Source: G020354945 sp964570585 (lineage in GTDB: Bacteria; Omnitrophota; Gorgyraeia; JABMRG01; JAFGKX01). Taken from it: 7,130 bases of DNA. The notes below the pieces were generated by a model. The model was not told the DNA's origin. It saw nothing but the letters and a program-made list of their open reading frames with translations, and made no database searches. Positions 1 through 6,500 of the stretch are shown in pieces; the first letter of the stretch is position 1; the number at the start of each line of letters is the position of its first letter. The position numbers and the translations under genes are program-made. Location of the stretch: positions 1 through 7,130 of the forward strand of contig CAZMYR010000059.1 of assembly GCA_964570585.1 (NCBI GenBank). Direction: 5' to 3'.

Positions 1-615
1 AGCGATGGGACAATAGGTATTGCGGGCGGGAAAGTCCTTTCTTACGACGGAAAACGCATCGATTCAGCAGGCCAGGCCCTTGCACCATCAAGGAAGATTA
101 TCGACAGGGGATATAGAGAGATTGATAACGGGCAGCATGATAGAGCAGGATATGTATTTGGCATAGGGGCGTCTGTCGCAGTTTATAGGCGTACTATGTT
201 TGAAGATATAAAAGAGGATAAAGAGTATTTTGATGAAGACTTTGAGTTTTTCTATGAGGATATGGATTTAGCCTGGAGGTCACAGAAGAAAGGCTGGAAG
301 GCATACTATGAACCTAAGGCCATAGCCTACCATAGAAGAGGAGCAACCACAAAAACAAAGAATCCACACATCCCGTTTTTAGAAAGATATTATATCCCCC
401 ATCTAAACAGACAGCTTCAATCATGCGCCATAAGAAACCGATATCTTATGATATTAAAGAATGATACAGCCAAGGACATTTTAAAAGACCTCCCTTTCAT
501 ACTATGGTATGAAATAAAACAGGCCTTTTATCTTTTATTGTTTAATCCGGCTATTATCATTTACATACTTAAAGACAGGGTCCTTTTCCTTAGGAGTCTT
601 CGGAAAAGAAGATAG
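1..615 (+). CDS. Family 2 glycosyltransferase (GT-A fold), C-terminal part only
   Basis: The frame is open from the first base of the window, so the gene begins upstream and only its last 204 codons are present. The nucleotide-sugar-binding half with the DxD motif is missing. What remains matches the acceptor half of rhamnosyltransferase-like GT2 enzymes. It has the segment GIGASVAVYRR at codons 56-66, then an acidic stretch leading to FYEDMDLAWR at codons 84-93; the ED pair in this position supplies the catalytic base in the family. EPKAIAYHRRGAT follows. The tail (RNRYLMILKND, then a hydrophobic stretch around codons 165-190 and a basic RSLRKRR end) suggests attachment to the inner face of the cytoplasmic membrane. 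The family transfers a sugar from a nucleotide donor to a growing lipid-linked glycan; the sugar and acceptor cannot be told from this part. The next gene starts 14 nt downstream, which suggests one operon. The ATG at 196 is internal and is not the start. Confidence 0.9.
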   Translation, partial: SDGTIGIAGGKVLSYDGKRIDSAGQALAPSRKIIDRGYREIDNGQHDRAGYVFGIGASVAVYRRTMFEDIKEDKEYFDEDFEFFYEDMDLAWRSQKKGWKAYYEPKAIAYHRRGATTKTKNPHIPFLERYYIPHLNRQLQSCAIRNRYLMILKNDTAKDILKDLPFILWYEIKQAFYLLLFNPAIIIYILKDRVLFLRSLRKRR

Positions 616-629
616 GTTTAATAGAGTCA

Positions 630-1964
630 ATGAATCCGAAATGGGAAAACCTCTATAATGGATTAAGAAGAGATCCTTCGGCCTTACGGCCACAGGATGA
701 CCCCTCGCTAAGTAGAAAATTCCCCAAGGGGTCAGTTATATGGATTATTGTTTTGTTATGTATCTTCCTGTTGCCGTTTCTTTCACCGGATGTATTTAAG
801 CTCAGCGCCCATTGTATATACGGGGCGTTGTCTGCTTCTCTCTTATTCCTGGCGCTCCGGACAAGGACCTACCTTAAGAATCGCGCTATTCTGCTCTGTC
901 TTTCTGCCTGGCTTGTTGTCGTTGTTGTTACATCTTTTTTTTCTCTCCACCCTCGAGTTGCTTTAAATAGCGCATTATATTTTCTTTTTTATGCTGTAGT
1001 TTTTACTGTTGTAGCCGGCCTGGATTACAGAAGAAAGAAGCAGATAGCAGTTGCCCTTATAGCAGGTTCTTTTTTTATATCTATGCGGGGCCTACTGCAG
1101 TATTTTCTCTATTTTGATAAAATAGTACCATACATAACAACCCATGGGCTTCCCATTGCAAACAGGCAATTTTTGTATATATCAGATATCGCAGCAAGGC
1201 GACGGGTTATTTCTACATTTAACACTCCCAATTTATTAGCTTCTTATCTGGCTATGGTTAATCTTGTTATTTTTGGCTATCTATTTATAAACAAAAACAA
1301 AAAGGCATTTTTTCTTTTATTGGCTTTATTAATAATAAATTCCTGCTGCCTTTACCTTACCCGTTCCTTAGCAGGGTTGGCTGGTTTTGTTTTTGGAATT
1401 TCATTGTTTTTCCTATTATACCTTATGAAAAAAAGACAAACTCTTAAGCGCCCTAACCGCTTTCTGGCCTTTTCAGTCTCCGCTGTCTTTATTCTATTTG
1501 TTGCCTTATTCATCAGCAGGTTTTTTTATGAAAGCGGTGTGGATAATCTATCCGTCTCTTTGCAAGGAAGATTGCAATTCTGGAAAGCAGCTCTATATGC
1601 TATAGCAGAGAGGCCCTTATCTTTTGCGGGGTTGGGTAATTTTGGATATATCTACCGAATCTATGCCCCTTCTGCAGCCATTGAGAGCACAATGGCTCAT
1701 AACTTTTTGTTGCAATTGTGGGTTGAAACAGGCTTATATGGCCTTCTGGCATTTATCTGGTTTTTAGTAATACTTATTTTCACTACGGTAAGAAATGTGT
1801 TAAATACGGAACCCCCGGCTGGAATAGCTATTTTGCGAATAGGGGTGTTATCTGCTGTTTCTGCTTTTTTATTTCATAATATGGCGGGTTTTAGCTTTTT
1901 CACACCGCAAGTAGCTATAATATGGTGGGTGTTATCCGGATTGATGGTAGCAAGAAAACAGTAG
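630..1964 (+). CDS. O-antigen ligase / Wzy-type polymerase-like membrane protein
   Basis: This 444-residue protein has about 11-12 hydrophobic segments, the first at about residues 36-52, and a large hydrophilic loop at about 302-360 before the last membrane segments. That layout, with the loop motif GRLQFWKAAL (R314), GLGNFGY and then AHNFLLQLW (H357, N358) followed by ETGLYGLLAF, is characteristic of the O-antigen ligase/polymerase superfamily (PF04932; WaaL, Wzy, PglL). Such proteins join or transfer undecaprenyl-linked glycans on the periplasmic side, and the loop carries the conserved Arg and His. Ligase, polymerase and protein O-glycosylase cannot be separated from sequence alone. The glycosyltransferase 14 nt upstream supports a glycan role. 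ATG 630 is the only convincing in-frame start before the first membrane segment. Its ribosome site is weak, so translation may be coupled to the upstream gene. Oddly, residues 14-35, including RRDPSALRPQDDPS, are encoded by a palindromic repeat (671-734). Confidence 0.85.
   Translation: MNPKWENLYNGLRRDPSALRPQDDPSLSRKFPKGSVIWIIVLLCIFLLPFLSPDVFKLSAHCIYGALSASLLFLALRTRTYLKNRAILLCLSAWLVVVVVTSFFSLHPRVALNSALYFLFYAVVFTVVAGLDYRRKKQIAVALIAGSFFISMRGLLQYFLYFDKIVPYITTHGLPIANRQFLYISDIAARRRVISTFNTPNLLASYLAMVNLVIFGYLFINKNKKAFFLLLALLIINSCCLYLTRSLAGLAGFVFGISLFFLLYLMKKRQTLKRPNRFLAFSVSAVFILFVALFISRFFYESGVDNLSVSLQGRLQFWKAALYAIAERPLSFAGLGNFGYIYRIYAPSAAIESTMAHNFLLQLWVETGLYGLLAFIWFLVILIFTTVRNVLNTEPPAGIAILRIGVLSAVSAFLFHNMAGFSFFTPQVAIIWWVLSGLMVARKQ
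671..734. repeat. Palindromic repeat element translated within the ligase N-terminus
   Basis: Two nested inverted repeats lie side by side. At 673-698, atcct-tc-ggcc and ggcc-ac-aggat form an 11-position imperfect stem (9 pairs, one 2x2 internal mismatch) around a ttac loop. At 698-704 and 728-734, tgacccc and ggggtca form perfect 7-bp arms; ccccaagggg at 722-731 is itself palindromic. The whole unit is read through in frame and contributes about 22 hydrophilic residues ahead of the first membrane helix. The composition (cttcggcc...aggatgac) has the look of dispersed REP-like elements in many bacterial genomes. No copy elsewhere in this window confirms that it is dispersed. Confidence 0.6.
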
Positions 1965-1990
1965 ACATTTTTATAGTTATCTATTATAAT
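1962..1990 (+). promoter_or_regulatory. Predicted sigma70-type promoter for the pilin-like operon
   Basis: TAGACA (1962-1967, 5 of 6 to the -35 consensus) and TATAAT (1985-1990, a perfect -10) are separated by exactly 17 nt. The -35 overlaps the TAG stop of the ligase gene. Transcription would start at about 1996-1998, giving a leader of about 60 nt before the PilX-like start at 2060. This is a match to consensus only. Confidence 0.6.
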
Positions 1991-2001
1991 TTAATCGCGG
2001 T

Positions 2002-2042
2002 TGGGGACGTCCTGCAGGGTGCCCCCATGCAGGACGTCCCCA
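2002..2042. repeat. 15-bp perfect stem-loop in the pilin operon leader (REP-like or leader hairpin)
   Basis: tggggacgtcctgca (2002-2016) and its exact reverse complement tgcaggacgtcccca (2028-2042) flank an 11-nt spacer. The spacer has ggg near one end and a ccccc run, so it could pair further. Each arm holds a gacgtc hexamer. The hairpin would begin about 5 nt from the predicted transcription start and end 6 nt before the ribosome site aaggaag (2049-2055). No T-run follows, so it is a poor intrinsic terminator for the upstream operon. A dispersed REP-type element or an mRNA-stabilising 5' hairpin are the two best readings. Confidence 0.75.
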
Positions 2043-2059
2043 TTAATTAAGGAAGAAAA

Positions 2060-2407
2060 ATGGTTTATGTTTCAAAAAAGGGCTCTATTATAATAGCTTT
2101 CTTGTTTGTTATAATCTTAACTATTACAGCTGCAAGTTACTTTATTATGATAGGCGGCAGGAGTGCTTTTACAGCAAATCAGCTAAAACGCGCCCAGGCT
2201 ATTAATTGTGCCGAAGCTGGGTTGTATGAGACATTTAATAGATTTAGGGCTGGTGGTTTGGATCCTACCGTAGATATTCCAAGTGCAACAAACTACACAA
2301 TTAATGTGCCTACTGCTATAGATCCTAATGTGCCAGTCACAATTTCTTATAATGCAGCTACTAAACAAATTTCAGCCGCAGTCGATTATGACGACATAAC
2401 TATGTAG
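2060..2407 (+). CDS. PilX-like minor pilin (type IV pilus / type II secretion pseudopilin)
   Basis: This 115-residue protein has a short basic leader, MVYVSKKG (1-8), followed by a hydrophobic helix beginning SIIIAFLFVIILTITAAS. That fits class III prepilin processing after Gly8. Position +5 of the mature chain is Ala, not the usual Glu; lack of Glu5 is a known trait of GspK-like tip pseudopilins. The stretch INCAEAGLYETFNRFRAG (about 49-66) resembles the AEAG-type motif after the helix in PilX-family proteins. The C-terminal part is a small beta-rich-looking domain, shorter than in most PilX proteins. The start is supported by a strong ribosome site, aaggaag, four bases before the ATG. It heads a three-gene cluster; the next gene starts 9 nt after its stop. 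The product would be inserted in the inner membrane and help prime or cap a pilus-like fibre. The family assignment rests on the N-terminal region. Confidence 0.75.
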   Translation: MVYVSKKGSIIIAFLFVIILTITAASYFIMIGGRSAFTANQLKRAQAINCAEAGLYETFNRFRAGGLDPTVDIPSATNYTINVPTAIDPNVPVTISYNAATKQISAAVDYDDITM

Positions 2408-2416
2408 GATATGATT

Positions 2417-2944
2417 ATGCATAAAGACAATAAAGGGTTTACCCCGTTACAAATTAACCTATGCATGCAAAATATATTTAAAAATTATATTTTTAAGTAT
2501 AGCAAACGTAAATTTGTAACGGGGTTTACATTTGTCGAGTTAATTGTTGCAACGGTTATCTTAGGAATTGCAGTAGCGGGTGTTTATGCTGCTTTCTTAA
2601 GCTCAGTTAAATTTACAGGGGCTTTCAGGCACGAGGTAATGGCGGCTATTCTAACTGATAGCTTACTCCAGCAAGTACGCGCTGAATATGAACATACAGA
2701 CCCTGATGATACTACTTCACCTTATGCAGTTGATGATGCAACTAATGGAGCTGTTGCAAACCCACCAGATTTCTCATTGTCTACTTTTACATTAGATGAC
2801 CAATTGGATGGAGAGGTTGAAAATTTAACTAATACGGGTTATACAGTTACTGATGAAAACTTAAGTGCAGACGGTTTTAGTAACCAAGAATATAGTTTTA
2901 AACGAATAACCATAACAGTTGAATGGGATGAAAGAGCAATTTAA
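2417..2944 (+). CDS. PilV-like minor prepilin with a palindromic insert in its leader
   Basis: The canonical prepilin motif TG|FTFVELIVATVILG occurs with cleavage predicted after Gly36 and Glu at mature position 5, followed by one hydrophobic helix and an acidic soluble domain (EHTDPDDTTSPYAVDD and beyond). This fits PilV/GspI-type minor pilins, which are processed by a PilD-like peptidase and assembled into a type IV pilus or secretion pseudopilus. I chose ATG 2417 because tagga (2405-2409) lies 7 nt ahead of it; ATG 2411 is too close to that site. The leader is unusually long at 36 residues, and it contains an earlier look-alike, NKGFTPLQ, where the ancestral cleavage site would be. The 29 codons between the two copies coincide with an inverted-repeat segment (2435-2529). 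The insert adds no stop codon and leaves basic residues (KYSKRKF) before the new cleavage site, so the protein may still be processed. The last 17 nt overlap the next gene. Confidence 0.85.
   Translation: MHKDNKGFTPLQINLCMQNIFKNYIFKYSKRKFVTGFTFVELIVATVILGIAVAGVYAAFLSSVKFTGAFRHEVMAAILTDSLLQQVRAEYEHTDPDDTTSPYAVDDATNGAVANPPDFSLSTFTLDDQLDGEVENLTNTGYTVTDENLSADGFSNQEYSFKRITITVEWDERAI
2435..2529. repeat. Candidate in-frame palindromic mini-element with 8-bp duplication at the prepilin motif
   Basis: accccgttacaaatt (2441-2455) and its exact reverse complement aatttgtaacggggt (2511-2525) are 15-bp perfect inverted repeats around a 55-nt AT-rich spacer. The spacer has its own smaller arms, aaaatata (2469-2476) and tatatttt (2486-2493). 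The segment is bounded by an 8-bp direct repeat, gggtttac, at 2435-2442 and 2522-2529, both copies in the same codon phase (Gly-Phe-Thr). The repeat period is 87 nt, or 29 codons. The inverted arms overlap the direct repeats by 2-4 bases, so exact element ends are ambiguous. No transposase is encoded, so any mobility would need a partner elsewhere. Confidence 0.75.
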
Positions 2945-3426
2945 ACATAGGGTGACTCTTTTAAGGAACCGTGGCGTAACTCTTCTTGAGTTGTTAATTA
3001 CCATTTCATTAACGGGTTTAATATTTGTCTTAGGAATGTATCCTATGTTAAGTCAAATAACATTGTTCAGGGAACAAAGGTCAGACATAACCTTATTTGA
3101 CGATGCCAACTTAGCTGTTAATTACATTATAAGAGATGCGATGGACGCAAGAATAACTACCATAACAGGTAAACCCATTATACACAGTTAGTTATACTAT
3201 CGCTGGCGCTGTCCCACAATTAGAATTACTAAGAGATGGTTCTACTATAACCGATAAATTAGCTTCCGCCCCTACTTTCGTACTGGTTGTTACTCCTAAC
3301 AACCAGCGGCATCATTTGAGCTGTGCGATAGATTTCCAAGACCCAGATGATGCCAGCATAACTACCAGCCGGGATTTCGAAGTAATGCTAGGTCGAAATG
3401 CCCAAAAATTCCCATTAGAACCGTAG
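2928..3426 (+). pseudogene. PilW-like minor prepilin, broken by a one-base frameshift
   Basis: The N-terminus has the prepilin motif NRG|VTLLELLITISLTGLIF with cleavage after Gly16 and Glu at mature +5, as in PilW/GspJ-type minor pilins. The first frame ends at a TAG at 3189-3191. The downstream frame, shifted by one base, is open from about 3172 to a TAG at 3424-3426. It continues a sensible pilin domain: NPLYTVSYTIAGAVPQLEL, LLRDGSTITDKLASAPTF, then IDFQDPDDAS and SRDFEVMLGRNAQ. Removing one A from the run in ggtaaaccc (about 3171-3173) joins the two parts as ITG-NPLYTVSYT, giving about 165 residues, a normal length. The defect is either a real mutation or a homopolymer error in sequencing or assembly. 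ATG 2928 overlaps the PilV-like gene by 17 nt; an in-frame TTG at 2919 is a less likely start. A partial tandem repeat occurs in the leader (RVTLLRNRGVTLLE). Confidence 0.85.
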
Positions 3427-3436
3427 TTGGATTTCC

Positions 3437-3465
3437 TTGACATTGCCTTCCTTTCATTGTAATAT
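3437..3465 (+). promoter_or_regulatory. Predicted sigma70-type promoter for dnaE
   Basis: A perfect -35 TTGACA (3437-3442) is followed after 17 nt by TAATAT (3460-3465), which matches 4 of 6 positions of the -10. Transcription would start near 3472, giving a leader of about 50 nt. The surrounding 95-nt spacer (3427-3521) is AT-rich and has no clear terminator for the pilin operon. A second TATAAT lies at 3466-3471 but is 23 nt from the -35. Confidence 0.45.
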
Positions 3466-3521
3466 TATAATCAATCCGATTTAATTTAATCATTACTCCT
3501 TATATTTCTAATTCTTATAAC

Positions 3522-6500
3522 ATGAAATCCCAAAATTTCGTGCACCTGCACGGACATACCCAGTATAGTCTTCTTGACGGAGCATGCTTATTAAAAGAAC
3601 TGGTCAAACTCGCCCAGGCCTATAATATGCCTGCGCTTGCTATGACCGACCATGGCAATATGTTTGGGGCGATTGAGTTTTATCTTCTTTGCAAAAAGGT
3701 CGGAATAAAACCAATTATAGGATGCGAATGTTACCTTGCCCCTGTAAGCAGGTTTGAGAAGGCATCCCATGGTATTTCTGATTCAGCATATCATCTTATA
3801 CTTTTAGCCAAAGATGTAAAAGGCTACCACAACCTTATAAAACTTGTCAGCGCAGGTTATTTAGAAGGATTTTACTATAAGCCGAGAATCGACAAAGAGC
3901 TCCTCGCTCAGCATGCAGATGGGCTTATATGTTTAAGCGCCTGTTTAAAAGGAGAACTTTCCCATCTTATACTCTCCGGTCAATTGCAGGCCGCATATAA
4001 AACAGCGGGACAATACAGCGATATTTTTGCCAAGGGCAATTTTTATTTGGAGCTTATGGACCAGGGCATGCAGGAGCAACTTAAAGTAAATAAGGCGCTT
4101 ATACAGATGAGCAAAGATTTAAAGCTACCTCTGGTAGCAACTAATGATTTTCATTATCTTCAGAAAAATCATGCATACGCCCATGAAGCACTTCTTTGTA
4201 TACAAACTCAAACTACATTAGATGACCCAAATCGGATGAGGTTTAAGACCGATGAATTTTACTTTAAGACAGCCGAAGAAATGGCCAATTTATTTAAAGA
4301 TGTACCCGAGGCAATATCCAATACAATAGAAATTGCTAACAAATGCAATCTTGAACTTGACCTGAATCAATTACGTTTGCCCGTATTTCGACCGCCGGAA
4401 GGAAAAACCAAAGAAGGTTTTTTGAGAAAACTTGTAAATGAAGGTTTAAAGAAAAGATACCCAAATCCTGATAAATCGGTAATTGAAAGATTGGATTATG
4501 AACTTAAGGTTATAGAACAGAGCAATTTCGTAAGCTATTTCCTAATCGTCTGGGACCTTATAAGATACGCTAAAGAGAAAGGCATCCCGGTTGGCCCCGG
4601 AAGAGGTTCAGCTGCCGGCAGTGTTGTAAGTTACTGTCTTGGCATAACAGACTTAGACCCTCTTAAATACAACCTTCTTTTTGAGCGATTCCTAAATCCT
4701 GATAGAGTTACAATGCCCGATATAGATATAGATTTTTGTTATGAGAGAAGAGACGAAGTTATAAAATATGTTGTTTCAAAATATGGCAAGGAAAATGTTG
4801 CCCAGATAATAACATTCGGCACCATGTTGGCTAAAGCAGTCGTAAGGGACGTTGCCAGAGTTATGGGATTTAGCTACGCAGAGGCAGACAAAATAGCCAA
4901 GCTTGTGCCTCATGATTTAAAAATCAAACTCAGTGACGCCTTAGAACAGGAGCCTGAGCTTATGCAGATGTATAAGAGTGACAAAAGAGTTACCAGGCTT
5001 ATAGATACCGCCTTTGTTTTAGAAGGAGTTACCAGGCATGCCTCGACTCACGCTGCAGGGGTAGTGATAAGCCAGAAGCCTCTGGAAAATTACCTCCCAC
5101 TTTTTAAAACAGCTGATGAACAGATAACCACAGGCTATCCAATGGGTTCGCTTGAAAGAATAGGGCTTCTAAAGATGGACTTTTTAGGCCTCAGGACATT
5201 GACTGTTATAAATGAGGCCACTAAAATAATAAAACGCACACGGGAAATAGATATCTATATTGAAAAGATACCATTAGATGGTAGGAAAACTTATCAACTG
5301 CTCTCTAATGCAAAGTCCATTGGCGTATTCCAACTTGAAAGCCGGGGAATGAGAGATTTGCTAAAGAAACTTAAACCCGCTGTATTTGAAGATATAATTG
5401 CCTTATTAGCGCTATATCGGCCAGGGCCGATAGGAAGCGGCATGCTCAATGATTTTATAAAAAGAAAACATGGGCACACCCATGCCAAATATAGCCACCC
5501 TTTATTAGAGGAAATCTTAAAGCCTACTTATGGGATTATCCTTTATCAGGAACAGGTTATGCAGATTGTAAATAAACTTGCGGGTTTCTCTTTGAGCCAG
5601 GCAGATATTTTACGAAGGGCCATAAGTAAAAAGGCCCCTGAGGTTATCCAGAAACAGAGAAGATTATTTGTTGAAGGCTGTATAAAAAACAGGATACCGA
5701 TGAATATCGCCGATAAGATATTCAGTAATATAGAATTTTTTGCAGGTTACGGCTTTAATCGTTCCCATTCAGCTGCTTATGCAATGATTTCCTATCGAAC
5801 AGCATACCTTAAGGCGAATTTTCCGGTAGAGTTTATGGCTGCTTTACTTACCAGCGAGCGCGATAATACCGATAAGGTAGTTCTGTATATTGAAGAAGCC
5901 AAGGATATGGGCATTGAAATATTCCCACCTGATGTAAATGAAAGTTATGCCCATTTTACGGTTGCAGGTAATAGTATACGTTTTGGCCTTACAGCAGTTA
6001 AAAATGTCGGCCGATTAGCAGTTGAGTCCATAGTTTCCGCCAGAAAGGCCCATGGTAAATTTAAGACTTTGTATGATTTTTGCGAGCATGTTGATTTACG
6101 ATTGGTAAACAGAAAGGTGATAGAATCGTTAATAAAATGTGGCGCATTTGATAACTTCAGGCTTCACCGCTCCCAGCTGGTAGCGATGATGGACCACGCC
6201 CTTGAGGTAGCAGATGTTTTACAGAAGGATAGAGATAGCGGACAGTTGTCTTTCTTCGATACCTTTGAAGCCGATGATACATTTAAGAAAGAATTTCAAC
6301 AAGTGCCTGATATAAAAGAGTGGCCTAAAAGCCAGCTTCTGGCTTTTGAGAAGGCGTTATTAGGATTTTATATAACCGGTCATCCTTTGGCTAAATACGA
6401 AAAGGCTCTAAAGATGTTTACAGCTCACACTACTACTACCCTGGGCGAGCTCAGAGATGGCCAGGAAGTTTCGATAGGAGGGATTATAGCTAAGGCAAGG

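Noticed and set aside
583..608. Inverted repeat cttttcc / ggaaaag at the end of the glycosyltransferase gene
   Set aside because: Arms are only 7 bp and AT-rich, inside coding sequence, with a 12-nt spacer and no T-run; this is probably chance.
748..966. 72-codon + strand open frame inside the ligase-like gene
   Set aside because: It is out of frame with a well-supported membrane protein and its translation shows no recognisable features.
2002..2042. Stem-loop as an intrinsic terminator of the polysaccharide operon
   Set aside because: The stem is followed by ttaattaagg, not a U-tract, and it lies downstream of a strong predicted promoter for the next operon.
2183..2368. Minus-strand open frame opposite the PilX-like gene
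   Set aside because: It is the antisense of a convincing pilin-like gene, with no ribosome site or domain.
3466..3471. Perfect TATAAT as the dnaE -10
   Set aside because: It is 23 nt from the TTGACA, too far for sigma70; TAATAT at 3460-3465 has the right 17-nt spacing.
5469..5484. Small palindrome catggg-caca-cccatg in dnaE
   Set aside because: It has 6-bp arms within a conserved coding region encoding ordinary residues, as expected by chance.
5294..5488. Minus-strand open frame opposite dnaE
   Set aside because: It lies wholly within the conserved dnaE coding region and is a shadow frame.
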